A stretch of 64,000 bases of DNA from Haloterrigena salina JCM 13891. GTDB lineage: Archaea; Halobacteriota; Halobacteria; Halobacteriales; Natrialbaceae. Of this stretch, positions 35,253 to 44,194 are shown in pieces. How positions within the stretch are numbered: position 1 is the stretch's first letter; the number at the start of each line of letters is the position of its first letter. The stretch spans positions 1-64,000 of the forward strand of contig NZ_AOIS01000012.1 of NCBI RefSeq assembly GCF_000337495.1, read 5' to 3'. The notes under the pieces were generated by a model. It searched no databases. It was not told where the DNA came from and saw nothing but the letters and a program-made list of their open reading frames with translations. The position numbers and the translations under genes are program-made.

Positions 35253-36266
35253 CTACAGCCCGATTCCCATCGTCTCGTTTGTCGTCTGGATGCTTTCCTC
35301 CGCGTCGGCTTCGCCCAGCACCGCTCGGATCGCGTCGACGTTCTCGGGGACGACGTCGCTCTCTTGGTGGATCCCCTGGAAGAGGTAGAGGTCGTTGCCG
35401 ACCGTCGAAACCGACTCCTCCCAGATGCAGTTCTCCCAGACGTCGCCGCGCGGGCGACCCGCGTCAAGCGCGTACTCCTTGAGCTTCCCGCTGCCGTCGA
35501 TATCCATCCGTTCGGGGATCTGGAAGAGGCGGGACTCATCGGCGAACAGGTCGCGAACCTCGCTCGCGTCGACTTCCTCCTCGAGGGTGACGTTCAGGCT
35601 GTGCATGTGCATCAGCGTCGCGGGCACCTTCATGCCCAACGTGTCGATGTCCAGATCGTCGAAGATGGTCTCGACGTCGGGACCGTGGTGGGAGGGGATC
35701 GTGACCGGGTTCGGCAGGATGTCGTTGATCGGGCCGCGGGAGGTCTGGCCGGGGTCGCCGCCCCGCCGGACGAGCGTCGCGCGGACCTTCTCGACGCCGT
35801 AGGCCTCCCGCAGGGGCGCGATCACGCGGGAGAGGCCGGTCGTGTTACAGGAGACGACGCGGACGTGATCGGCCCCGGTCGCGTCCTCGAAGTTCGAACG
35901 AGCGTTGAAGCTAGTGTCGACGAGGTCGGCGTCCTCGCCGCCTTGGTAGAGCGCGGGCGTGTCGTACTCCTCGTACATCGACTTGTTCTCGGCGCCGATG
36001 CCGGAGGGCGTAGCGTCGACGACGACGTCGGCCGCGTCGACGAGGTCTTCGACGGGACCGGCGATCTCGAGGCCGGCTTCCTCGAACCGATCGGCTCGTT
36101 CTTCGACGGCGGCGTAGAGCGGGAATCCCTTGTCGACGGCCGTCTCGGCCTCGAAGTTGGGACGCGTTTTGGCGACGCCGCGAACCTCCATATCGGGCTG
36201 TTCGCGGACGGCGTCCGCGACGCGTTTGCCGATCGTGCCGTAGCCGTTGATCGCGACCTGGATCAT
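35253..36266 (-). CDS. gap: Archaeal type II glyceraldehyde-3-phosphate dehydrogenase
   Basis: A 337-residue enzyme of glycolysis/gluconeogenesis. The nucleotide-binding start is [20 protein letters not shown] and the catalytic cysteine is Cys140 in SCNTTG, exactly where the archaeal type II enzyme has it. HHGPDV and HMHSLNV are also conserved. A TATA-like GGTTATCCC lies about 28 bases upstream, and an inverted repeat AACTC/GAGTT (36325-36340) a further 30 bases back could bind a sugar-responsive regulator. Confidence 0.96.
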   Translation of the reverse strand: MIQVAINGYGTIGKRVADAVREQPDMEVRGVAKTRPNFEAETAVDKGFPLYAAVEERADRFEEAGLEIAGPVEDLVDAADVVVDATPSGIGAENKSMYEEYDTPALYQGGEDADLVDTSFNARSNFEDATGADHVRVVSCNTTGLSRVIAPLREAYGVEKVRATLVRRGGDPGQTSRGPINDILPNPVTIPSHHGPDVETIFDDLDIDTLGMKVPATLMHMHSLNVTLEEEVDASEVRDLFADESRLFQIPERMDIDGSGKLKEYALDAGRPRGDVWENCIWEESVSTVGNDLYLFQGIHQESDVVPENVDAIRAVLGEADAEESIQTTNETMGIGL

Positions 36267-36471
36267 GTACCCGGGAGTCCACTACCGAGGGGGATAACCG
36301 TTTCGAGGCTTCTCGACCGATTTTAACTCGAAAGAGAGTTTTATGCAGATTTCCGTAGCGATTCAGCGAGCCGGAACGGTCGCGAACGGCGGCTGGATCG
36401 GTATCGCGCCGGTCGCCGGCGATGCGAGTCGGCGCCAGAGATTCCGCTACTCCCTCGTTCGAAGGGCGACG

Positions 36472-36490
36472 CATCACCGTACTGGTGATG
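36472..36490. promoter_or_regulatory. Palindrome upstream of the DUF7857-ParA promoter
   Basis: CATCACC-GTACT-GGTGATG is a perfect inverted repeat of 7-base arms, lying directly before a TATA-like TAATTTATAC (36491-36500), which in turn is 25-34 bases before the ATG at 36525. Position just upstream of the TATA box suits an activator. Confidence 0.5.
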
Positions 36491-36524
36491 TAATTTATAC
36501 GTCATTGGGCGCGATAATAGTGGC

Positions 36525-36890
36525 ATGGTCGAGGTGGAAGCGACGTGTGAGCGACGCGAGGACGTGACGCTGGTCCGGGCGACTGTCACCAACACTCGGT
36601 CGACGCCGCAGACGGTTCGCCTGCGGAGTCGACTCGAGGGACCGATCTGGCCGCCGCGGGCGGGGTCGGTCGCGGCCCCCGAATGGGACGACGACGAGTG
36701 GACGGGGACGGTCAAACCGGGCCGGACGCGCGGCCTCGGATTCGCCAGTCCGGCGCCCCCGATCGAGTCGCCGGTCGAAATCGTTGAGGTTTGCCGAGCG
36801 GACGGCGACGAGTCGTCCTCGTCGAAGACCGTCCTCGCCGACCTCGAGGAGTGGGCGCCGACGACCGACGTCCTCTCGCGGGAGCTATGA
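36525..36890 (+). CDS. DUF7857-like haloarchaeal protein
   Basis: A 121-residue soluble protein, MVEVEATCERREDVTLVRAT at the start, probably a beta-sandwich, with a conserved LRSRLEGPIWPPR stretch. It has no membrane segment or catalytic motif. Its stop overlaps the ATG of the ParA-like gene (ATGA), so the two products are coupled and may form a complex. No function is established. Confidence 0.7.
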   Translation: MVEVEATCERREDVTLVRATVTNTRSTPQTVRLRSRLEGPIWPPRAGSVAAPEWDDDEWTGTVKPGRTRGLGFASPAPPIESPVEIVEVCRADGDESSSSKTVLADLEEWAPTTDVLSREL

Positions 36891-37585
36891 TCGTCGCGGT
36901 AACCGGCGGCAAGGGAGGGGTGGGGAAGTCGACGACGTCGCTCAACCTCGGGTACGAACTCGACGCGGTCGTCGTCGACGGCGACCTCGCGACGGCCGAC
37001 CTCCCGCCCGGAACCGGCCCCGACCTCCACGATGTCCTCGCCGGCCGCGCCGACCCGGTCGCGGCCGTCGAACGGTTCGGACCGGTTCGCTACCTCTCCT
37101 GCGGGCGGACGCTGGCCGGGGCCCGTGCGGCGGATCTCTCCGCGCTCGGCCGCGTCGTCGAACGACTCGAGCGGGAGTACGGCCGGGTCGTCATCGACTG
37201 TCCCGCCGGCCTCGCGAGGGACGTGGGGGCGCAACTCGAGACGGCTCACCTCGCCGTCCTCGTCACGACGCCCGACGAAGCCGCGCTCGTCGATGCCGTC
37301 CGGACGCGACGCGTCGCGGCCGATCTGGAGACGCCGATCGCGTCGATCGTCCTCAACCTGGCCGACCGCGACGAGGACGACGATCTCGCGAGGCGCGTCG
37401 AAGAGACGTTCGGTGCGACGACCGCGATCGTCGAAACTCGAGCGACGATCGACGACGCCCAGTCGCGGTGGCTGCCCGTCGACGATGTCGATCCGGACTG
37501 TCCGGCGGTCGGCGCGTTCGACGGGATCGCCCGGACCGTCGAACGGTCCGAACGGCGGCTCTCGAGCCGTCTCGGCGTGCGCTGA
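36887..37585 (+). CDS. ParA/MinD-type P-loop ATPase
   Basis: A 232-residue ATPase of the deviant Walker A class: VTGGKGGVGKSTTSLN holds the signature lysine, VVVDGDLATADL is the switch I region and RVVIDCPAGLARDVG Walker B/switch II. It lacks an obvious membrane-targeting C-terminal helix. Such proteins place complexes in the cell; haloarchaea carry several MinD homologues, some controlling polar positioning of motility structures. It converges with the MinD-RecA fusion gene, which suggests related functions. Confidence 0.87.
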   Translation: MIVAVTGGKGGVGKSTTSLNLGYELDAVVVDGDLATADLPPGTGPDLHDVLAGRADPVAAVERFGPVRYLSCGRTLAGARAADLSALGRVVERLEREYGRVVIDCPAGLARDVGAQLETAHLAVLVTTPDEAALVDAVRTRRVAADLETPIASIVLNLADRDEDDDLARRVEETFGATTAIVETRATIDDAQSRWLPVDDVDPDCPAVGAFDGIARTVERSERRLSSRLGVR

Positions 37586-37634
37586 TCGACCAACGACCAC
37601 GCGACGGCGTGGCGTCGGGACGTCTCTCAGCTTG

Positions 37635-38978
37635 TTACTCGTCCGCCTGATGCTCGCCGGCGACGCCCGAATCGGAGCCGGCGGCCAGTTCCCCGTCGGC
37701 CGGCACCGTAATCGCGTTCGACGTTCCGTCGAAGCGCAGTTCGATCGTCTCGGAGAAGCCGCAGTCGGCGCGGTGTTTCGGGACCGAAAGGTAGTGTTCG
37801 ACGTCCGCGTCGGCGCCGGACGAGACGGTCTCGAGTTCGAGCACGACATCCGCGAAGTGGGTCGTGATCTCGCGGTTTTCCGGAACCGTTCGCGTCGGAC
37901 AGTGGAGGACGGCGACGCCGTCGGTCTCAACCATTCCGTCTTTCAGGTCGTTCATGAACGCGACGTACGCCTCCCTGTCCCGTCGCTCGAGCGCGCTCGC
38001 GGTGTCGACGAGCAGGTTCGCGCCATCGGGAAGCTTGTCGAGGAACTCCCGGAACCGGTCGAAGGGCGCCGCTCCCTCGCCGTCGATCCGGCGGACCGTC
38101 GGGGTGCCCGTCTCGAGCGTCGACGCCTCGATCGCGCGGTCGACGTTCCGTTCGGAGCGACGCGTCGTGACGTACAGCGAGCCGCGGGCGGCCGTCGTCT
38201 GGTAGAGGAACTGTTCGCTCTGACTCGCCGGATCGGCCGTCAGTGCGACGACGGTGCCGGGCGGGACGCCGCCGCCGAGTCGGCGATCGAGGGCGTCGAC
38301 GCCGGTCCCCAGCAGTTCGTCGGCGGACGCCGGCGGCGTCCGGGCCGTCGCGTTCTTCGTCTGGAGCGTCCGCACGATCTCGTCGTAGACGGCCCGGGAG
38401 TCGTCGGCCGACAGCGGGTCGTCGACTTCGGAAACGACGCCCAGTACGGGTACATCGACCCACGACCGGACCGTATCGGGCACGTCGGACGACCGGTTGA
38501 CGATGGCGCCGAGCACCGGGACGCCGAGCCGGTTCGTCATCTCCACGGTCGTCTCGGCGGCGTCCAGACTCCGGTCGTCCGCGGTCGTGACGACGATCAC
38601 CCCGTCGGCGACCGAGAGCGGATCGACGACGTCGGGGCCCGCGCCCGACGGGCAGTCGATCAGCAACTGCACCGAGTCGGGCGCCAGCCCATCGAGGGCC
38701 GTCTCCGTATCGAGTTGCGCGGAGGATTTGGGCGCCGGGAGCAACGCGACGTTCGACGACCGCGGATCCTTTTGGGCGACCTGCAGGACGTCGTCTTCTC
38801 CGCGTGCCGCCGCGAGCGTCGGTTCGCGATCAATGCCACCCCTGACGTGAAGGTTCGGAAGCTGTCGGTCGGCGTCGACCGCGAGCGCGGGCGTTCCGCC
38901 ACGACCGAACGCTTCGGCGAGGCCCAGCGTCGTCGTCGTCTTGCCACAGCCACCTTTCGCACCGGCGATTGCGATCAT
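37635..38978 (-). CDS. MinD/ParA ATPase fused to a degenerate RecA/KaiC-like domain
   Basis: A 447-residue two-domain protein. Residues 1-200 are a ParA/MinD ATPase: AGAKGGCGKTTTT, ALAVDADRQLPNL, LLIDCPSGAGPDV. Residues about 210-430 follow the RecA/KaiC pattern, with GTGVDALDRRLGGGVPPGTV, but where the second P-loop should be the sequence reads ALTADPASQSEQ, so only the first domain should hydrolyse ATP. The protein converges on the separate ParA-like gene at 36887. The fusion suggests a positioning ATPase that carries a sensing or docking module. Confidence 0.82.
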   Translation of the reverse strand: MIAIAGAKGGCGKTTTTLGLAEAFGRGGTPALAVDADRQLPNLHVRGGIDREPTLAAARGEDDVLQVAQKDPRSSNVALLPAPKSSAQLDTETALDGLAPDSVQLLIDCPSGAGPDVVDPLSVADGVIVVTTADDRSLDAAETTVEMTNRLGVPVLGAIVNRSSDVPDTVRSWVDVPVLGVVSEVDDPLSADDSRAVYDEIVRTLQTKNATARTPPASADELLGTGVDALDRRLGGGVPPGTVVALTADPASQSEQFLYQTTAARGSLYVTTRRSERNVDRAIEASTLETGTPTVRRIDGEGAAPFDRFREFLDKLPDGANLLVDTASALERRDREAYVAFMNDLKDGMVETDGVAVLHCPTRTVPENREITTHFADVVLELETVSSGADADVEHYLSVPKHRADCGFSETIELRFDGTSNAITVPADGELAAGSDSGVAGEHQADE

Positions 38979-39194
38979 GCCTCGGTTAGGCTTCCGCTTC
39001 CTATTTGAACGTGCACACGAAGCCGCCGAATACTAGTCCCGTTGCTCGAGAGCCGTCGCGGACCGATCGAGAGGCTGCTATCGACGCGTCGTACGAGACG
39101 AAACCGACTCCGGAGGCGATCCACAGAAACCGTCACGTCAGCGGGACCGTCGCGTCCCAAGTCCCGTCGGAACCGCGACTGGAGAGAGTAGGGC

Positions 39195-39215
39195 ATCGAC
39201 GGCGCGGCCGTCGAT
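39195..39215. repeat. Inverted repeat in the 498-base gap before the DUF7859-like gene
   Basis: ATCGACGG (39195-39202) pairs with CCGTCGAT (39208-39215) across CGCGG. The gap 38979-39476 is GC-rich, has no supported gene, and contains weak promoter-like AT stretches around 39335-39375. Confidence 0.3.
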
Positions 39216-39476
39216 CGCCCGCGTCGGATCGAAGCGGTCGGGGATGGGAGGGTGATAGCGGGGCCGCGGGCGATCCGTCTCGATCGCGCCGTCGCGGGCC
39301 GCGACCGAGACGCACGCTCGACTACGTTCCACCGAAGAATATAGTCAGCGCAAGGTGAAACGTCGATTTGAGTTTATTTCGGTCGCCAAACGCAACGATC
39401 GCGCCCGAATCGGGTTGCGTCGCCAACACGTGACCGCGGTCGAAACGATTTTGCGCGCTGGCACGATACCTCCAGT

Positions 39477-39602
39477 ATGTTCGACTTCATCCCCGACGAC
39501 CCCGTCATCATCGCCATCGTGGTGATCCTCCTCGCATTGATCTTCTTCTCGTACCTGCTCGTCCGACGGACCATCCTCGAGTTCCGAGATGGAATGCGGT
39601 AA
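39477..39602 (+). CDS. 41-residue single-helix membrane protein (DUF7859-like)
   Basis: ATG at 39477, TAA at 39600-39602. The product opens MFDFIPDDPVIIAIVV, has one hydrophobic helix of about 22 residues, then a basic RR and an acidic end (LEFRDGMR). The charge pattern places the C-terminus in the cytoplasm. Proteins of this size and layout are conserved in haloarchaea without a known role. A long reading frame on the other strand is a shadow. Confidence 0.65.
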   Translation: MFDFIPDDPVIIAIVVILLALIFFSYLLVRRTILEFRDGMR

Positions 39603-39662
39603 TCGAAGACTCGATTTCATCATGCGGTTTGGGCCCTAGCAGCAGGAGCTACTACTTCTGAA

Positions 39663-39676
39663 ATCAGTGAACTGAT
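39663..39676. repeat. Palindrome at the edge of the AT-rich island
   Basis: ATCAGT-GA-ACTGAT is an inverted repeat with 6-base arms, about 60 bases after the small membrane gene. From here to about 40336 the sequence is clearly richer in A and T than the flanks. Bases 39603-39891 hold no gene. Confidence 0.3.
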
Positions 39677-39891
39677 AATTTCTTTGACGGTGCTAGAGCG
39701 GTATCGGTGCCGGTGACTACTGCAATTAGTACAGCTCCCGAATATTATATAGATTAATATACTAAAATAATGGGTGCGGCGTAGAAATCGAGATTTATTG
39801 GACGGTAGTAATGCCAGTTCCAGCTTACGATATTTAATCTCAGTAAAAGACTGCGTAATCTATTACTGCCAGAATTCCATGACAGAATTTA

Positions 39892-40077
39892 ATGATTGAC
39901 TTCACTCCGTTACAATCACGGCTGCTGGAGACCGGCTTGTTCGCTCTTTGTGGGATGATAGGCACATATGGCTATTTGGACGATCCCTCGATGCGGATAT
40001 TTTTGGTCTTGATCGGTATCTCCCTACTCGGAGTGCTCGTATCGGGATCACGGCTACTACTCCAATTGATCAGGTGA
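39892..40077 (+). CDS. 61-residue membrane protein in an AT-rich island
   Basis: MIDFTPLQSRLLETGLFAL begins a protein with hydrophobic segments at about 14-28 and 36-58 and little charge. A TATTAC element 26-31 bases upstream suits a leaderless promoter. Codons are unusually AT-rich for this genome (ATT, AAT, TTG, GGA), which points to recent transfer. No family was recognised. Confidence 0.45.
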   Translation: MIDFTPLQSRLLETGLFALCGMIGTYGYLDDPSMRIFLVLIGISLLGVLVSGSRLLLQLIR

Positions 40078-40336
40078 AAAACTCGAACGAACCACGGATT
40101 CAATGGACTGCACCATCTTCGCAGTTGCGTAATCGTGTCCGAATTTATCGCTATCCGCAACGTTTCTACTAATGGCTTGATGTTTATCCCCCAATCGGAA
40201 CGATAGACTTCTATTTCTCATAAGAACATTCCCTGAGAGATTGCGGGTAAACTGATCTCGTGAACGCCGACGGCTACAGATAAACCGCGTTCGGGGATGA
40301 GACGGTCAACTCGACTAATTGTATTTCTGGTTTTCA

Positions 40337-40453
40337 GTCGACGAGGACGGCGAGGTCAGCCTCGAGTCGCCGTTCGCGCTCGCGTTCGGCGGCGGCGTGG
40401 GTTGTGCGATCGCGGCGATCTACCTCGGGATCTCCCTCTCGAACCGGGACTAG
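40337..40453 (+). pseudogene. Truncated 3' end of a membrane-protein gene
   Basis: From about 40337 the frame FSVDEDGEVSLESPFALAFG continues through a hydrophobic GCAIAAIYLGISL to TAG at 40451-40453. It has typical haloarchaeal codon use, but no start: upstream the frame meets TAA within about 20 bases in AT-rich DNA. This looks like the C-terminal 39 residues of a broken gene, cut by insertion or deletion at the island boundary. Bases 40078-40336 contain no other gene. Confidence 0.5.
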
Positions 40454-40525
40454 TCGGAACGCGGCGACCCCGGAACCGGGTGTCGATGCGAAAACGGTAT
40501 CCCCGCGGTCCCAGACGTCTGTCAT

Positions 40526-41620
40526 ATGGACCCACGTATCCGCGAGCACGCCGAGGTCATCGCGAACCACTCGGTCGATCTGCAGGAAGGCGACAACGTC
40601 GTCGTCGACGCCCACCCCATCGCCGAGGACCTGGTCGTCGCCCTCCACGAGGTCATTGGCGATCGGGGTGCGAACCCGGTGACGGTCAGCCAACGCACGG
40701 GCGAGCGCCAGCGGCGGGCCTTTTTGCGGGCTGCCGACGAGGACTTCGACACGCCCGAGCACGAACTCGCGCTCATCCGGAACACGGACGTCTACATCGC
40801 CATCCGTGCCTCGGACAACGTCACCCAGACCAGTGACGTCGACCCCGAGACGCAGGCGGCCTACCAGCAGGCCCACCGCCCGATCCTGGAGGAACGCCTC
40901 TCGAAGCGCTGGTGTCTCACGCAGTATCCTGCGCCGGCCAACGCCCAACTGGCCGAGATGAGCACGGAGGGCTACGAGAACTTCGTTTGGGACGCCGTCA
41001 ACAAGGACTGGGAGGAACAGCGCGAACACCAGGAGAACATGGTCGAGATCATGGATCCCGCCGAGGAGATCCGGATCAAAAGCGGCGACACGACCGACGT
41101 CACGATGTCGATCGCCGGCAACCCGACGCTCAACGACCACGGCGAGCACAACCTGCCCGGCGGCGAGGTCTTCACCGCGCCCCAACCCGACAGCGTCGAG
41201 GGCGAGGTGCTGTTCGACATGCCCCTCTATCATCAGGGCCGGGAGATCACGGACGTCTACCTCGAGTTCGAGGGTGGCGAGGTCGTCGATCACTCGGCGG
41301 CGAAGAACGAAGAGGTCCTCACGGAAGTCCTCAACACGGACGACGGCGCGCGCCGACTCGGCGAACTGGGCATCGGCATGAACCGCGACATCGATCAGTT
41401 CACCTACAACATGCTGTTCGACGAGAAGATGGGCGATACGGTCCACATGGCGGTCGGCCGGGCCTACGACGACACCGTCGGCGAGGGCAACGAGGCCAAC
41501 GATTCGGCGGTCCACGTCGACATGATCGTCGACATGAGCGAGGATTCGGTCATCGAAGTGGACGGAGAAGTGGTGCAGCGCGACGGGACGTTCCGGTTCG
41601 AGGACGGATTCGAACAGTAG
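40526..41620 (+). CDS. M29 family aminopeptidase
   Basis: A 364-residue metallopeptidase of the thermophilic aminopeptidase T group, normal length. Metal-site sequences are NLPGGEVFTAP, with the glutamate ligand, a Tyr/His stretch in MPLYHQGREI, and the C-terminal SAVHVDMIVDM. It should remove N-terminal residues from peptides in the cytoplasm. It is monocistronic and followed by a hairpin with a T-rich tail. Confidence 0.9.
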   Translation: MDPRIREHAEVIANHSVDLQEGDNVVVDAHPIAEDLVVALHEVIGDRGANPVTVSQRTGERQRRAFLRAADEDFDTPEHELALIRNTDVYIAIRASDNVTQTSDVDPETQAAYQQAHRPILEERLSKRWCLTQYPAPANAQLAEMSTEGYENFVWDAVNKDWEEQREHQENMVEIMDPAEEIRIKSGDTTDVTMSIAGNPTLNDHGEHNLPGGEVFTAPQPDSVEGEVLFDMPLYHQGREITDVYLEFEGGEVVDHSAAKNEEVLTEVLNTDDGARRLGELGIGMNRDIDQFTYNMLFDEKMGDTVHMAVGRAYDDTVGEGNEANDSAVHVDMIVDMSEDSVIEVDGEVVQRDGTFRFEDGFEQ

Positions 41621-41656
41621 GACCGCGAGCAAACGCAGTGAGTAAGCGGCCTTCTC

Positions 41657-41711
41657 GCGCACGACGGCGCAAGCGAGGGTTCGAAAGCGCCGTGCGCCTT
41701 CGGTAGTTTTT
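41657..41711 (+). terminator. Hairpin and T-run after the aminopeptidase gene
   Basis: GCGCACGACGGCGC pairs, with a small bulge, with GCGCCGTGCGC about 20 bases on, followed by GGTAGTTTTTAT. It begins about 35 bases after the stop codon. Confidence 0.45.
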
Positions 41712-41842
41712 ATCGACGGTTTTGCGCCTGCGACGGACGCTTCGAACCTGTGAACAGAGAGCGGTATGACAGCGTTGGGGAGACTCTGTCACATCCATAA
41801 TCCACAAATATTTCGCATAACGTATCGACGGACAATACACTG

Positions 41843-43021
41843 ATGTCTGCGCTGTTGCTCGGCGTCGGCGTTCTCGTCGCGCTCTTCGTCGGCTACAACA
41901 TCGGCGGCTCGACGACCGGGCCGGCGTTCGGGCCCGCCGTCGGCGCCGACGTGATCGGGAAGGGCGTCGCGGCGGCGCTCATGTCCGTTTGTTTCGCGCT
42001 CGGGGCCCTGACCGTCGGTCCGGAAGTCGTCCATACGCTCGCGGGCGATCTTCTTCGGGATCAGTCGGTCTTCACGCTTCGCTCGAGCGCCGCCGTCCTG
42101 CTGGTGATCGGCGGGGCGTTGTTCCTGGGCAACTACGCGGGCGTCCCCACCTCGACGTCGATGACCGCCGTCGGCGCGGTCGCCGCGCTGGGATTTGCGG
42201 CCGGGGAACTCGATCGCTCAGTGCTGAGCGAGATCGTCACGTGGTGGCTCGTCGCGCCGGTCGTCGGCTTCTGGGTCGCAGCCGTCGTCGGCCGGTACTG
42301 GTATCCGCGGCTGCGGGCGTGGCTCGCGCTCGAGGAAGGTCGGCGAGAGCGACCGCTCGTACGGGTGGTTTCGTCGGGAATCACGCCGCAACCCGTCGTC
42401 GAATCGACCGACGGACGGCGCGAGCTATCGGGTGCGATCGCCGTCGTCGCCGTCGGCTGTCTGATGGCCTACGCATCGGGAACGAGTAACATCGCCAACG
42501 CCGTCGCGCCGTTGTACGCGACCGGCGAGCTGGAGCTCGATCCGCTGCTCCTGCTCGGTTCGGCCGCCGTCGCCGTCGGCGCGTTCACGATCGCCCGGCG
42601 GACCCTCGAGACGCTTGGCAACGACATCACGGCGCTGCCGCTGCCGGCGGCGATCGTCGTCGCCGTCATCAGTTCGGCAATCGTCGTGAGCCTCTCGGCG
42701 GTCGGCATTCCCGCGAGTTTCGTCATCGTGGCGACGATGAGCATCGTCGGACTGGGGTGGGGACGGGCGTCCCGGACGCCGACGCTCTCCGACGTCTCCC
42801 GCAGCGAGGACGCGCCGACCGCCGTCGGCGGCCAGCACGCCGACGGGGAGCACGATTCGCCGGCGTCCAGCACGCAGGAAGCCGCCGACGCGCCGGAAGC
42901 GGCGTCGCTGTTCGATCCCTCGACGACGGCCCGGGTCGTCGTGATGCAGAACGTCGTCCCGCTCGTCGCGACGGTCGGGGCGTTCGTGCTGTTCGAGTTC
43001 GTTCCGCTCTTCAGGTACTGA
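41843..43021 (+). CDS. Inorganic phosphate transporter (PiT family)
   Basis: A 392-residue membrane protein with about ten helices in two homologous halves. The paired family signatures are GYNIGGSTTGPAFG near the start and YASGTSNIANAVAPL in the second half; NYAGVPTSTSMTAVGAV is the usual PTSHA-type motif. It should import phosphate with a cation. A hydrophilic Ser/Asp-rich loop of about 70 residues lies before the last helix. No PhoU-like gene is adjacent. Confidence 0.92.
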   Translation: MSALLLGVGVLVALFVGYNIGGSTTGPAFGPAVGADVIGKGVAAALMSVCFALGALTVGPEVVHTLAGDLLRDQSVFTLRSSAAVLLVIGGALFLGNYAGVPTSTSMTAVGAVAALGFAAGELDRSVLSEIVTWWLVAPVVGFWVAAVVGRYWYPRLRAWLALEEGRRERPLVRVVSSGITPQPVVESTDGRRELSGAIAVVAVGCLMAYASGTSNIANAVAPLYATGELELDPLLLLGSAAVAVGAFTIARRTLETLGNDITALPLPAAIVVAVISSAIVVSLSAVGIPASFVIVATMSIVGLGWGRASRTPTLSDVSRSEDAPTAVGGQHADGEHDSPASSTQEAADAPEAASLFDPSTTARVVVMQNVVPLVATVGAFVLFEFVPLFRY

Positions 43022-43152
43022 GCGCTCCCTTCGATCGATCGGCCCGTTCGGCGGCGACGGCCGACGGTCGCTCGAGCGGGCGCCGAGACGCCGAGTCCGA
43101 TCCCCGGGGCCCAGCGGACGGGTTTATATCAGCGGACGCGCTATTTGCAACC

Positions 43153-43569
43153 ATGAAAGTCCTCGTCGCATACGACGGCTCCGCGCCCGCACAGAAGGCA
43201 GTAGAATACGCGTTCGACGAGTACGCCGACGAGGAGATCATCCTGTTGCGCGTCGTCGAGTTCGCGGACGGCTACACGGAAGCGAGCATCAGGGCCATTC
43301 AGGACTTGCTCGACGACCGCGAGGAGGAAGCCGCCGCGAGACTGCGCGAGGACCTGATGGAACTCGTCGATACGAGCGGCGTCGATTTCCAGATGGACGT
43401 CGCCTCCGGTGATCCCGCTCGAGAGGTCGTCGAGTACGCGGAGGAAAACGACGTCGATCACATCCTCGTCGGCAGCCACGGCCGACAGGGCGTCTCTCGA
43501 ATCCTGCTGGGCAGCGTCGCCGAACGGATCGTCCGGCGCGCCCCCGTCTCAGTCACCCTCGTCCGGTGA
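43153..43569 (+). CDS. Universal stress protein UspA
   Basis: A 138-residue single-domain Usp. MKVLVAYDGSAPAQKAVEYA is the N-terminal strand and loop, and GSHGRQGVSRILLGSVAERI is the ATP-binding GxxGxxxxxxxGS motif followed by SVTLVR. A TTTATATC TATA box is 24-31 bases upstream, giving a leaderless mRNA. It could sense nucleotide state under stress. Confidence 0.93.
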   Translation: MKVLVAYDGSAPAQKAVEYAFDEYADEEIILLRVVEFADGYTEASIRAIQDLLDDREEEAAARLREDLMELVDTSGVDFQMDVASGDPAREVVEYAEENDVDHILVGSHGRQGVSRILLGSVAERIVRRAPVSVTLVR

Positions 43570-43585
43570 GCGCCCCCTCGAGGGG

Positions 43586-44095
43586 TCAGATGAGTTCGAC
43601 GGGCCCCTTCTGTCCCGCCGGCTGGTACTCGCAACGGTAGGTGTCCATCTCTGGGGTCGCCTCGAAGACGAGCGTCTCGCGCTCGCCCTCGACGTCGGTG
43701 CCGTCGGTCGAGTAGTCCTCGACGACCTCCCGCTCGTCGTCCCAGAACGCGAAGTTGTGGTGGATGCCGTCCTTGTTCTCCCAGGTGACCTCGTACTCGC
43801 GGCCCTCGACGAGGACGAGCGTCGGGTTCTCGACCCCCTCGATCGCGCTCGGCTCGAGGCCGAGCCATCCCCCGACGTAGCCGTCGAACCGGAGCGACTC
43901 GACGTCGCGCCACGCCTCGGGGTCGGTGTCGCCCTCGACCGCCGTCGCCTGATCGAGTCCGGGCTCGGGGTCTTCCTTTTCCGAATCCGCGCCGCCCAGA
44001 CAGCCGGCGACGGAGACGGTCGCGACCGCGCCGGCCACTGCCGACAGGACCGTCCGCCGCTTCGCACCGCGCCGGTCCGCGCCGTTCGGTGCCAT
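43586..44095 (-). CDS. Tat-exported cupredoxin-like lipoprotein with missing copper ligands
   Basis: A 169-residue protein. A Tat signal (KRRTVLSAVAGA) leads to the lipobox Cys32 in VAGCLGG. The domain has the cupredoxin outline: NKDGIHHNFAFW supplies His113, and YRCEYQPAGQKG supplies Cys155. In plastocyanin/halocyanin the next ligands are at Cys+3 (His) and Cys+8 (Met); here they are Gln158 and Lys163. A type 1 copper site is therefore unlikely, and the protein may have a non-redox or other metal role. It stands alone between convergent neighbours. Confidence 0.75.
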   Translation of the reverse strand: MAPNGADRRGAKRRTVLSAVAGAVATVSVAGCLGGADSEKEDPEPGLDQATAVEGDTDPEAWRDVESLRFDGYVGGWLGLEPSAIEGVENPTLVLVEGREYEVTWENKDGIHHNFAFWDDEREVVEDYSTDGTDVEGERETLVFEATPEMDTYRCEYQPAGQKGPVELI

Positions 44096-44194
44096 AGTGG
44101 TCCTACGCCGTTGAGGAGGATAAGCGCCAGTCACGGCGGGAGTGAGTATCACTCGCGGCGAAACGTCGCGGAGAACGGCGGCGGCGGCCGAGCG

